DNA of 47,611 nucleotides from Bacillota bacterium (GTDB lineage Bacteria > Bacillota > Clostridia > Peptostreptococcales > Anaerovoracaceae). Under the pieces are notes generated by a model, which was not told the DNA's origin, ran no database searches, and saw only the letters and a list, made by a program, of their open reading frames with translations. Where the stretch lies: positions 1 to 47,611 of the forward strand of contig JAFRZB010000022.1 of assembly GCA_017442785.1 (NCBI GenBank), given 5' to 3'. The translations under genes were made by a program, and so were the position numbers. Positions within the stretch are counted from its first letter, which is position 1, and every line of letters begins with the position of its first letter. Positions 39,984 to 47,611 of the stretch are shown here, one piece after another.

Positions 39984-41837
39984 TTAGATCTCTTTATTAT
40001 CAGTTTCTTTATTATCGTTCGTATCGTTCTTCTTAAACGGTTCGTATGCAATGCCCGTCCATTCCAGACCTGCCTGGCCCGAGAACTCAAGCACGTTGAG
40101 CCTTACGCCGTGCACTACCACAGAAAGAAGCCCCATTATCAGGTTGAGTCCGTGGCCTATCACCAGCACCACTATCGCAAGCACGAACCACGGTCCCTTG
40201 AAGTTCTCGGCTATGCCGTTGAAGCTCTGCGCTATCGCAAGCGATGCCATGCCTACCGCAAAGAGCCTTATGTAGCTCATCACGTTGCCGAAGCAGCTTA
40301 TCGTATCCAGGAACACGGTGAACGCATTGCCCAGACCCGCCTTTATGCCCTGGCCGAAGCTCTTGCCGGGCTCCATGCCGCCGAACAGCACCACTATTAT
40401 GAAGGCCGCGATTATCACTATGAACACCGGCTTTACGTCTATCTTCTCCCCTATCACCAGGAAGAGCGACAACATGTACATGGCACAGGCCGCGAACAGC
40501 CAGCCTATGTCGGCTACGAAGCTCAGGTTCTTTTCGCTTATCTTCTTACGCACGCTCAGCAGGCAGCCCAGAGCTATCTGTATGACGCCGAGGGTGAACG
40601 AGAACTTCATTATCGTATTCTGCTGCGCGCTTGCCGTAACTCCGAAGTACTGCGGATAGTTGGCGAAGCTCGGTATCACCAGGGACCGCAGGAACGGAAC
40701 GTTCATGGCAGCCTCGGAGCCGAACCACGTGCCTGTTATGGCTCCCCATATTATCGTGGCGATCGACAGCACGTAGACCAGGAAGACGACATTGTTCACC
40801 TTCTTCATCTTTATGGTCATGACCACTGCGGCTATCAGGAAAAGGAAGCCGTAGGCGGCGTCGCCTATTATCATCGCCGTGAATATCGTGAAGAATATCA
40901 GGAACCACAGCGATACGTCCTGTTCGTGGTATCCGGGGAGTATCCCCAGAACGTCGAACAGCGGCCTGATTATATTCGTTAACTTGTTGTAGCGGACCTT
41001 TGTCGGGACCTTGTCGTCCTCGTCGTCGGGATCGTCCGCGGCCCAGGCGGTTCCGTTAGCCTTTGCGAAGTCCGCAAGCTTCGGGATATCCTCCTCGGGC
41101 ATGTAACCGCTTATCCAGACCAGCTCGTCCTCGCTCTGCGCAGTGGCTTCGGCTGAGGAGAACTCCGCATTATCCTGAGCCTTAAGGATCTGAGCCTTAA
41201 AGCTGTTTCCGTATACGGAGGCTTTCCTGAGCTCCTCGCCGCATTCGGCGGCCTTTGCGTCGCAGTCCGCCATATATGCCCTGAGCTCTTCCAGGCCCTT
41301 TTCCGGCACAGCCAGCTCCATTGCGGAAAGCTGCGGCGGAAGCGTTCCCAGCACTGCCACAACAGGCATCTTTTCCACGTCCGCGAGGCGTATGAACCTT
41401 ATCTCCTCATCCGCCTTCAGGCTTTCGAGATCCTTCTTCCCCACGCGGTAGAAGTGGAAGTCCAGACCCGCATTCTTAAGCTCCTTTATATGCTCCGGAG
41501 AGAAATCTCCCCAGGGAGCGAGCCTTTCGGCCTCCACGGCTGCGGCGTTCCGGTCTGCAGTAAGAGCGTCCTTTCTGTCCGCGGCGGCGCGTATCTCGGC
41601 GTACTTTGCCTCGAACTCCTCACCGGTAAGAAGAGGAGCATCCTTCTGCCCTTTTTCCGCATATTCCTTAAGAAGCAGCTCGGTCTTTGAAAGCTCCAAG
41701 AATCGGTCCAGGACCGCCCTGTCCGCGCTCTTCTTCTCCGCTATGTGCAGCACGCCCAGATCCATCAGTGAAGCAAGCATCTGCTCCTTTTTGGAGGCCG
41801 AGGATACCACGAAGACCTTTTTCATCTTTTCTATCAT
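39984..41837 (-). CDS. atpI: V-type ATPase subunit I (membrane stator, 'a'-like)
   Basis: 617 residues. The N-terminal ~320 are cytosolic, rich in helix ('EMLASLMDLGVLHIAEKKSA'), and form the stator arm; the rest has seven to eight membrane helices ('IIGDAAYGFLFLIAAVVMTI', 'SYIRLFAVGMASLAIAQSF'), the last of which carries the conserved Arg for ion exchange with subunit K. Short compared with 650-680 in some species but complete. The ATG overlaps the subunit D stop. Confidence 0.94.
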   Translation of the reverse strand: MIEKMKKVFVVSSASKKEQMLASLMDLGVLHIAEKKSADRAVLDRFLELSKTELLLKEYAEKGQKDAPLLTGEEFEAKYAEIRAAADRKDALTADRNAAAVEAERLAPWGDFSPEHIKELKNAGLDFHFYRVGKKDLESLKADEEIRFIRLADVEKMPVVAVLGTLPPQLSAMELAVPEKGLEELRAYMADCDAKAAECGEELRKASVYGNSFKAQILKAQDNAEFSSAEATAQSEDELVWISGYMPEEDIPKLADFAKANGTAWAADDPDDEDDKVPTKVRYNKLTNIIRPLFDVLGILPGYHEQDVSLWFLIFFTIFTAMIIGDAAYGFLFLIAAVVMTIKMKKVNNVVFLVYVLSIATIIWGAITGTWFGSEAAMNVPFLRSLVIPSFANYPQYFGVTASAQQNTIMKFSFTLGVIQIALGCLLSVRKKISEKNLSFVADIGWLFAACAMYMLSLFLVIGEKIDVKPVFIVIIAAFIIVVLFGGMEPGKSFGQGIKAGLGNAFTVFLDTISCFGNVMSYIRLFAVGMASLAIAQSFNGIAENFKGPWFVLAIVVLVIGHGLNLIMGLLSVVVHGVRLNVLEFSGQAGLEWTGIAYEPFKKNDTNDNKETDNKEI

Positions 41838-42451
41838 TTGGCGGCCTCCGTAAGTTTCTTCTTCGCTATCTTTCCGCGTACCACCGCGGCGGTCTGCTGA
41901 TCACCCAGATAGACCTCTATGACGCGTATGTTCTCTATCGCCTCGGGGATCTTCACCTTCTCGAAGAGGTTCACGCGCTGAGACGTGCTCCTGAGCTCCT
42001 TTTCCAGAAGCTCCTCCTGTATGGCCAGAGTCTTGCATACGGCGTCGAGCCTTGCAATGTCGCGCAGCTTTACCACGGCGTAGTCCACCCAGAGCGGATA
42101 ATCGTCCACGCTGTAGTCTATGTCCTTAAACGTCAGTTCCCTGAAGTTCGGGACCTCAACGCCCGCGATGTTCTCGGTGGCATACTCCACGCGGTCCGGC
42201 TGCACCAGCTTCTGGATCTTCAGATCGTCCGGGAACCTCTCGTTCTCCCCGAACACCGCCACCCAGTCGTCCAGCCCGGAGACTACGCTCCTGCGCTGCT
42301 CTTCGGCGGCCTCGTGGTCCGCCCTGACCTTCATGATCACGGACTGGAGCTGCTGCTTCTTAAGCTGCAGCGTCGGAAGATAGCGCTGATATTGCTTGAG
42401 ATGGTCCTTCTGCGTCTTTAATTCATTTTTGGTGAGTTTGACGTTAGCCAT
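41834..42451 (-). CDS. atpD: V-type ATPase subunit D (central stalk)
   Basis: 205 residues, two long helices that form the rotor axis ('KNELKTQKDHLKQYQRYLP', later 'ELLEKELRSTSQRVNLFEKV' with the conserved RVNxFE). Typical family length is 200-220. The ATG overlaps the subunit B stop by one base (TAATG), so translation is coupled. Confidence 0.94.
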   Translation of the reverse strand: MANVKLTKNELKTQKDHLKQYQRYLPTLQLKKQQLQSVIMKVRADHEAAEEQRRSVVSGLDDWVAVFGENERFPDDLKIQKLVQPDRVEYATENIAGVEVPNFRELTFKDIDYSVDDYPLWVDYAVVKLRDIARLDAVCKTLAIQEELLEKELRSTSQRVNLFEKVKIPEAIENIRVIEVYLGDQQTAAVVRGKIAKKKLTEAAK

Positions 42452-43755
42452 TAGTTCTCCTGCGGCAGCGCATCCTTCTTAGGCCATCTTTCCTTTATGA
42501 GAGCGGTCTTAAGACCGGTCTCGTTCGGCTCGAAGCACTCAGCGAGTATCTCCCAGCCTATGTCGAGGGCTTCCTCAAGCGGGATGTTAACGCTCAGGTC
42601 CATGAGCCTGGACTCGAACAGCTCTCCGTACTTGAGCAGCTTATCGTCCCACTCCGACATCAGGAATCCCATGGATCTCTTCTCCAGGCACTCCTTATAT
42701 GCGGCGTAGAGCTTGATCATTCCGTCCATCAGGGCGCGGTGGTCGTCGCGGGTGCTGCTGTTTACGTTCTGCTTAAGACGCGACAGCGATCCGAACGGCT
42801 CTATCCTTCCGCCCTTGAGGTAGTACTGACCTTCTGTTATGTATCCGGTGTTGTCCGGCACCGGGTGGGTAACATCGTCTCCCGGCATCGTTGTGACGCC
42901 GAGTATGGTAATGGAGCCCGCCCCCTCTATGTCCACGGCCTTCTCGTAGCGGGAGGCCAGGCAGCTGTAGAGGTCTCCGGGATAACCGCGGTTGGACGGC
43001 ACCTGCTCCATGGTTATCGCCATCTCCTTCTGGGCGTTGGCGAAGTTCGTCATGTCCGTAAGCAGTACCAGCACCCTCTTCCCGGAAAGCGCGAACTGCT
43101 CGGCTACCGCCAGCGAAAGGTCCGGCACCAGCGTGCACTCTACGGTCGGGTCCGACGCGGTGTGCACGAACATTACCGTGTGGCTCATGGCTCCGCCCTT
43201 CTCCAGGGTGCTGCGGAACTCCAGATAGTCGTCATACTTAAGACCCATGCCTCCGAGGATTATGACGTCTACCTCAGCCTGCAGCGCTATGCGCGCCAGC
43301 AGCTGGTTGTAAGGCTCTCCGGATACCGAGAAGATAGGCAGCTTCTGGCTCTCCACCAGAGTGTTGAACATGTCTATCATCGGGATACCGGTGCGTATCA
43401 TCTTCCTGGGGACTATGCGCCTTGCGGGGTTGAAGGACGGCCCGCCTATGGTTATCATGTTTTCGGTAAGCTCGGGGCCTCTGTCTATCGGAACTCCCGC
43501 GCCGTTGAAGATGCGTCCGAGGAGGTCGTCCGAGAACGACACCATCATGGGCCTTCCGAGGAACTTCACGGGGTCGGTGGTGCTTACGCCCTGGCCGCCC
43601 GCGAACACCTGCAGGGATACTATGTCTCTGTCCAGCTTAATAACGTTCGCGAAGCTGTCTCCAACCATGGCGATGTCTCCGTATCTTACGCCCTCGGACC
43701 TTACGGTAACGACATTTCCTACTATGGATTCTATCCTGGTATGTACCTTCTGCAT
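42451..43755 (-). CDS. atpB: V-type ATPase subunit B (non-catalytic)
   Basis: 434 residues, slightly shorter than the 460 usual in other bacteria. No P-loop, as expected for B; '[20 protein letters not shown]', '[20 protein letters not shown]' and '[19 protein letters not shown]' are family-specific. Alternates with subunit A in the catalytic head. AGAAGGAGG lies upstream of the ATG. Confidence 0.95.
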   Translation of the reverse strand: MQKVHTRIESIVGNVVTVRSEGVRYGDIAMVGDSFANVIKLDRDIVSLQVFAGGQGVSTTDPVKFLGRPMMVSFSDDLLGRIFNGAGVPIDRGPELTENMITIGGPSFNPARRIVPRKMIRTGIPMIDMFNTLVESQKLPIFSVSGEPYNQLLARIALQAEVDVIILGGMGLKYDDYLEFRSTLEKGGAMSHTVMFVHTASDPTVECTLVPDLSLAVAEQFALSGKRVLVLLTDMTNFANAQKEMAITMEQVPSNRGYPGDLYSCLASRYEKAVDIEGAGSITILGVTTMPGDDVTHPVPDNTGYITEGQYYLKGGRIEPFGSLSRLKQNVNSSTRDDHRALMDGMIKLYAAYKECLEKRSMGFLMSEWDDKLLKYGELFESRLMDLSVNIPLEEALDIGWEILAECFEPNETGLKTALIKERWPKKDALPQEN

Positions 43756-43769
43756 AGCTACGCCTCCTT

Positions 43770-45497
43770 CTAAACGGCTCTGCTCTTGTAGAACTGAGAT
43801 ACCTTCTCGCCCTGAGCGTAGTACTCGGGAGTCTTGTATACCGTTCCGTGCCAGTCCAGGAACTCCTGCCTTAGCTGGTTGAAGAACGCCCTTATCTCTT
43901 TCTTGTCGCTTATGTCATATATGCTCGTAAGAGCGTCGTAGAGCACGTCGAATTCCTCGCGCTGCCTGTCGGGAACGCTTACGGCGTCCACTGGGTCGAA
44001 GGAGTTCTGCTGGAGATAAACGGAATCCAGGAGCTCGCCCTTCTGATAGAGGATGTAGTCTCCGGCGGAGGTGCCTTCCTCGCCTATTACCTTCATCATC
44101 TGGTTTATCTCGGTGCTGCGGATGAGCATGGAACGGGCTTCCTCCACCCTTTCCATGTCTACCACACCCTTGTATTTGGACCACGATTCCATCGGATGGA
44201 TCGCGGGATATTTTCTTGCGTCGGAACGCTCTCTTGAAAGCCCGTGGAAGGCCCCCACTACCTTAAGCGTAGCCTGGGTGACCGGTTCCTCGAAGTTTCC
44301 TCCGGCGGGGCTTACGGTACCGCCTATGGTTATGGAAGCGGTGCTTCCGTCCTTTAAGCGGACCTTGCCTGCCCTCTCGTAGAAGGCAGCAATGGTGGAA
44401 TCCAGGTAGGCAGGGAAGGCTTCCTCACCGGGGATCTCCTCCAGTCTGCCGCTCATCTCTCTCATGGCCTGAGCCCAGCGGCTGGTGGAGTCCGCAAGAA
44501 GCAGGACGTCCAGACCCATCTGCCTGTAGTACTCGGCAAGTGTCACCGCAGTGTAGCAGGAAGCTTCTCTTGCGGCTACCGGCATGGAAGATGTATTGCA
44601 GATGATTATCGTCCTTTCCATGAGGGATCTTCCGGTCTTGGGGTCTTCCAGCTCCGGGAACTCCTTAAGTATCTCCACTACCTCGCCGGCACGCTCTCCG
44701 CAGGCCGCCACTATTACGACGTCCGCCTCGGAGTTCTTTGCCTCAAGGTGCTGGAGCACGGTCTTGCCTGCTCCGAAGGGCCCCGGAACGCAGAACGTTC
44801 CGCCCTTTGCCACCGGAAGGAAGGTATCTATGCACCTGATCTTGGTGATCAGCGGCTCGTCCGGATGCAGGCGCTCCTCGTAGCACTTTATGGGTTCCTT
44901 TATCGGGTGAGTGAATACCATCGTAAGCTCTTTGGTATCACCCCTGCCGTTCTCAAGAACTGCAACTTCGGACCTTACGTTGTATGTTCCCTTTTCCTTT
45001 ACGGACTTGACCTTCCAGTCGCTTCCCTTAAGGGAGAACGGTACCATTATGCGGTGCGTGAACAGCCCCTCCGGAACGGTACCTATGGTATCGCCCGCAG
45101 CAACGCTGTCGCCCGCCTCAACGGCCGGAGTGAACTCCCAGTCCCTGTTCGGGATGGGGTCCAGATAGACTCCCCTCTCCAGGAAGAATCCGCACTTTTC
45201 CGCAAGCTCCGGGAGCGGATTCTGCAGACCGTCGAACACCTGGGTAAGGAGCCCAGGTCCAAGCTCTACGCTCATCAGCTCGCCCGTGAACTCGACCTCG
45301 TCTCCGACCTTAATTCCGTTGGTCATCTCGTAGATCTGCATGCTGGCGCTTCCGCCGCTTACGCGTATTACCTCGCCCTTCAGGCGCTTGCCCTCGACGA
45401 GTATGTAGCCCACCTCGTTCTTGCGGATAGATCCGTCGAAGCTAACGCTGGCAAGGTTGCCGTTGATGCCCGTCACTTTTCCTTTTACTATATCCAT
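43770..45497 (-). CDS. atpA: V-type ATPase subunit A (catalytic)
   Basis: 575 residues. Walker A 'GPFGAGKT' (239-246), the long bulge ahead of it (residues about 110-190, 'PSLKGSD'-type non-homologous region), 'CGERAGEV', Walker B '[20 protein letters not shown]' and 'EGGTSAGDY' nearby. It binds and hydrolyses ATP at the A/B interface. 14 nt from subunit B. Confidence 0.96.
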   Translation of the reverse strand: MDIVKGKVTGINGNLASVSFDGSIRKNEVGYILVEGKRLKGEVIRVSGGSASMQIYEMTNGIKVGDEVEFTGELMSVELGPGLLTQVFDGLQNPLPELAEKCGFFLERGVYLDPIPNRDWEFTPAVEAGDSVAAGDTIGTVPEGLFTHRIMVPFSLKGSDWKVKSVKEKGTYNVRSEVAVLENGRGDTKELTMVFTHPIKEPIKCYEERLHPDEPLITKIRCIDTFLPVAKGGTFCVPGPFGAGKTVLQHLEAKNSEADVVIVAACGERAGEVVEILKEFPELEDPKTGRSLMERTIIICNTSSMPVAAREASCYTAVTLAEYYRQMGLDVLLLADSTSRWAQAMREMSGRLEEIPGEEAFPAYLDSTIAAFYERAGKVRLKDGSTASITIGGTVSPAGGNFEEPVTQATLKVVGAFHGLSRERSDARKYPAIHPMESWSKYKGVVDMERVEEARSMLIRSTEINQMMKVIGEEGTSAGDYILYQKGELLDSVYLQQNSFDPVDAVSVPDRQREEFDVLYDALTSIYDISDKKEIRAFFNQLRQEFLDWHGTVYKTPEYYAQGEKVSQFYKSRAV

Positions 45498-45510
45498 TAG
45501 ATCCTCTCCG

Positions 45511-46032
45511 TTACAGACTCATGACCTGGTCTTCCAGGCCTTTGAGAATATCGCTGAATTCTTTTTCACCTTTTTTCTTTTCGAAGCTGCATGCTCTTTC
45601 CAGGAGCCTGAGCTTAAGTGCGTAGCCGAACAGCACGAAGTCGTCGAAGCTGTGCAGACCGACCATGTCGTCGAGCCTGTCGAACTCGTAAGCCAGAAGT
45701 ATGCGCTCGGCAGTAAGCGGATCGCCCGCAGCCACGGCCGCGGAAGCCACAGACGAGGAAACGGGATCCTTGTCGAAAACGACCGGATAAGCCTTTCCGA
45801 GCTTTACGCTCCTCTGGAGGTTCAGCTCCTTTGAAAGGCTTCTGTAGAATGCTCCCCACTCATCCAGGAGCGGGCCCTTGTCCGAGGAAAGATCGAGCTC
45901 CTTCAGAAGCTTGTAGGTCTCGCCGCTGACGTTCGACTGGCATAGCCTGAGGAACTCCTCGTACGAAAACGGCATCCCGCCGTCTGCGGAAAGCGTCGGA
46001 AGGCTCGATATCAGGTAGTAATAAGAAGCCAT
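45511..46032 (-). CDS. DUF2764-family protein of V-ATPase operons
   Basis: 173 residues, helical, soluble. 'MASYYYLISSLPTLSADGG' is the usual opening of this family, which is found between subunits E and A in V-ATPase operons of chlamydiae, spirochaetes, Bacteroidetes and some Firmicutes. Its function is unproven; it may stand in for subunit C, the link between rotor and stator, which this operon lacks. GGGG lies upstream of the start, and it is 13 nt from the neighbours on both sides. Confidence 0.87.
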   Translation of the reverse strand: MASYYYLISSLPTLSADGGMPFSYEEFLRLCQSNVSGETYKLLKELDLSSDKGPLLDEWGAFYRSLSKELNLQRSVKLGKAYPVVFDKDPVSSSVASAAVAAGDPLTAERILLAYEFDRLDDMVGLHSFDDFVLFGYALKLRLLERACSFEKKKGEKEFSDILKGLEDQVMSL

Positions 46033-46045
46033 CTTGCGTCCCCTT

Positions 46046-46606
46046 CTACAGGCTGAGATCCTTGAAATACGGCATCAGCATCTGGGTTATGACCTCGTCG
46101 GAGCAGTCGAAATACCCGGAGCCGTCCTTGTCGGCAAGCCTGAAGCCCGCCTTTACGCCCTTGACCGGCCTTATCTCCAGGCCGTTCCTTATCTCATCGG
46201 CAAGCTGAGCCTTAAGGCTGTCGCTCACGCTGCTGACCTCTGCTGCATACTTGGAAACGTCCTCGTCCGTAAGCACCGCCTTTATAAGCCTTGCGAGAGC
46301 TTCATCGTTAAGAGACCTGCTGACGTCTTCCGAGAGCATCTTCTCGTATTCGGACTGTATCGCGGCCTTGAAGGAGAGCACGGCGTCGCGTTTCGCCTGC
46401 TGAGCGCTTACCAGGGCGTTCTCCTTAAGCAGGGCAATCTCCCTTTCGGAGGTCTCCTTAGTGAGCCTGGCCTGAGCCTCCGCCTTTGAGATGATCTCGG
46501 CTGCCGCCTTTTTGGCATCGGCGATTATCGTTTCTGCCTCTGCCCTGGCGGTATCCACGCCCTCTTTCTTTATAGATTCAACAAGGTCTTTTATCTGCAG
46601 TTCCAT
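46046..46606 (-). CDS. atpE: V-type ATPase subunit E (peripheral stalk)
   Basis: 186 residues. A long N-terminal helix rich in Ala, Lys and Glu ('ARAEAETIIADAKKAAAEII') forms the stalk, followed by a globular head. Family length is 185-200. First gene of the operon, AAAGGAG upstream of the ATG. Confidence 0.9.
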   Translation of the reverse strand: MELQIKDLVESIKKEGVDTARAEAETIIADAKKAAAEIISKAEAQARLTKETSEREIALLKENALVSAQQAKRDAVLSFKAAIQSEYEKMLSEDVSRSLNDEALARLIKAVLTDEDVSKYAAEVSSVSDSLKAQLADEIRNGLEIRPVKGVKAGFRLADKDGSGYFDCSDEVITQMLMPYFKDLSL

Positions 46607-46678
46607 AGGGCTGCTACTCCTTTCAGAAAACGGGTCTGTGCCCGCTTATGGCATTTATATATATAATATATCTATTTT

Positions 46679-46706
46679 ATTCTAAAATATCAGGAAACTA
46701 TGTCAA
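46679..46706 (-). promoter_or_regulatory. Promoter of the V-ATPase operon
   Basis: Minus strand perfect TTGACA (46701-46706), 16-nt spacer, TAGAAT (46679-46684). The leader is about 66 nt and AT-rich, with a small hairpin CGGG-CACAGA-CCCG before the ribosome site. Confidence 0.7.
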
Positions 46707-46747
46707 GCGAAATAAAGAAAATATTCACAAAAATAGTTCCGGCATAA

Positions 46748-46783
46748 TAATATCCCGGGTCCTGATAAGGGCCCGGGATATTT
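46748..46783 (-). terminator. Terminator of metF
   Basis: AATATCCCGGG-(12 nt)-CCCGGGATATT, a perfect 11-bp stem, followed on the minus strand by ATTATTATG. The tail is T-rich but not a pure run. Confidence 0.7.
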
Positions 46784-46820
46784 GCGGCAGGATGACGCTC
46801 CTGCGGCTTTGCTTTGTTTA

Positions 46821-47611
46821 TCAGAGTCCTGCCATCTCCATGAGAGTCGGGATCTTGGATTCCCAGCCCAGGGACATGATGTGAGCGCCCTGGCAGTACG
46901 GCTTGCATTCCCTGATGATGCGGGATGCGATCTCAAGGCCGGTGATGCCTGCCTTGGCTCTTTCCTTGTCGGCAGCCAGCTCGTCTATCATCTCCTGCGG
47001 GATGGATATTCCGGCTACGTTGTTGTTCATGAATCTGCACATTCCTGCGTTCTTCGGGATGATGACGCCTATCTGTACGGGTACTCCGAACTTGGAGGCC
47101 TTCTCCATGAACTTTATGAACTTCTCGGAATCGAACACGGCCTGAGTCTGGAAGAACTGAGCGCCCGCGGCTATCTTTCTTTCCATCTTCGCAAGCTGAG
47201 CGTCCACGGAATCACTGCAGGGGGACACTACCGCGCCCTTAGCCCAGGACGGAGCCTCTCCGATGAGCGCATTCCCGCCCAGATCCACGCCGGACTCAAG
47301 AGTCTTCATGGTGTGGAGCAGGGATACGGAATCCAGATCGAATACCGGCTTGGCTTCCTTGTTGTCGCCCAGAGTGGTGTAGTCTCCGGTAAGAGCCAGA
47401 ACGTTGTCTATGCCGAACATCGCGGAGGTGAGCAGATCTGCCTGGATGGCTATCCTGTTCCTGTCGCGGCAGGTAAGCTGGAATATGGGGTTGAGTCCGG
47501 CGTCCTTAAGAGCCTTGCACATGCCCAGGGAGGACAGGCGCATTACGCTGGACTGGCAGTCGGTTATATTTACGGCGTGCAGCTTGCTGAGGTATTCCTT
47601 GGCTTCCTCCA
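46821..47611 (-). CDS. metF: Methylenetetrahydrofolate reductase-type protein (start lies beyond window)
   Basis: 263 residues are visible and the frame stays open to the right edge, so about 30-40 N-terminal residues are missing. It reduces 5,10-methylene-THF to 5-methyl-THF, FAD-dependent, beta/alpha barrel. Seen: 'PIFQLTCRDRNRIAIQADLL', 'VLALTGDYTTLGD', 'FFQTQAVFDSEKFIKFM' and 'PVQIGVIIPKNAGM'. The last part ('HIMSLGWESKIPTLMEMAGL') resembles the short MetF forms found in acetogens and other Clostridia. It supplies methyl groups for methionine, in line with metY in this window, or the methyl branch of C1 metabolism. Confidence 0.87.
   Translation of the reverse strand, partial: EEAKEYLSKLHAVNITDCQSSVMRLSSLGMCKALKDAGLNPIFQLTCRDRNRIAIQADLLTSAMFGIDNVLALTGDYTTLGDNKEAKPVFDLDSVSLLHTMKTLESGVDLGGNALIGEAPSWAKGAVVSPCSDSVDAQLAKMERKIAAGAQFFQTQAVFDSEKFIKFMEKASKFGVPVQIGVIIPKNAGMCRFMNNNVAGISIPQEMIDELAADKERAKAGITGLEIASRIIRECKPYCQGAHIMSLGWESKIPTLMEMAGL

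Noticed and set aside
1-47611. CRISPR arrays, insertion sequences, prophage or integration sites
   Set aside because: No regularly spaced repeats, transposase, integrase or phage structural genes were found on either strand.

Overview
The window looks like chromosome from a strictly anaerobic, amino-acid-fermenting Gram-positive bacterium of the class Clostridia. The evidence is a 2-hydroxyacyl-CoA dehydratase / CoA-transferase / acyl-CoA dehydrogenase set of the reductive Stickland type, a glycyl radical enzyme, a radical SAM protein, a V-type (A/V) ATPase, a CXXC-rich FMN reductase, NrdR, strong Shine-Dalgarno sites (AGGAGG class) and sigma-A type promoters (TTGACA/TATAAT, often with extended -10). 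Base composition is moderately GC-rich, with frequent ATA (Ile) and AGG (Arg) codons. No rRNA, CRISPR array, insertion sequence or prophage was seen. The genus cannot be fixed from the sequence alone.

Layout. 1-7411: a minus-strand run that may be one operon: mgtE, a kinase-like/MobA-like fusion, the two dehydratase subunits, a family III CoA-transferase and an acyl-CoA dehydrogenase cut by the window edge. 7436-7956: five tRNAs (Met, Asp, His, Gln, Cys) with their own promoter and terminator. 8000-10589: an 87-aa protein whose promoter contains an SOS/LexA-like box, a flavin reductase, a HAD hydrolase that is probably leaderless, and a lipoprotein built of two repeats. 10613-17995: an uncharacterised catabolic-looking module with two tandem MBL-fold hydrolases, two paralogous MFS transporters, an ion-transporter-superfamily permease and a divergent PucR-type regulator. 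18023-19875: nrdR-cmk-PAP2. 20008-21585: prfC. 21948-24581: Na+ symporter (NSS) plus metY.

24731-27395: tRNA-Val and an orphan glycyl radical enzyme, transcribed divergently from promoters that share one palindromic -35 hexamer. 27399-31019: an XRE-type regulator, then lysA-ddh-vanX-like (meso-diaminopimelate and D-Ala-D-Ala metabolism). 31023-34378: a stand-alone condensation-domain-like protein, a 27-codon gene remnant, a DUF3737 protein, a Pr6Pr-like membrane protein and a flavodoxin. 34434-36059: a MarR regulator with twin GGTACC operators and a His-rich tail, then a radical SAM protein. 36106-39511: 5'-nucleotidase lipoprotein, an unknown conserved protein and an FMN reductase. 39537-46606: a seven-gene V-ATPase operon (E-DUF2764-A-B-D-I-K) with no C, F or G gene and a Na+-binding signature in subunit K. 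The right edge cuts metF.

How it may work together (inference). The dehydratase cluster would reduce 2-hydroxy acids derived from amino acids to saturated acids. The V-ATPase would make or use a Na+ gradient that the NSS symporter could draw on. The clearest candidates for undescribed biology are the glycyl radical enzyme with Cys-Val-Asp in place of Cys-X-Glu, the PucR/MBL/MFS module, the SOS-box small protein, the dehydratase whose beta subunit has lost its cluster cysteines, and the degenerate kinase/MobA-like fusion coupled to mgtE.
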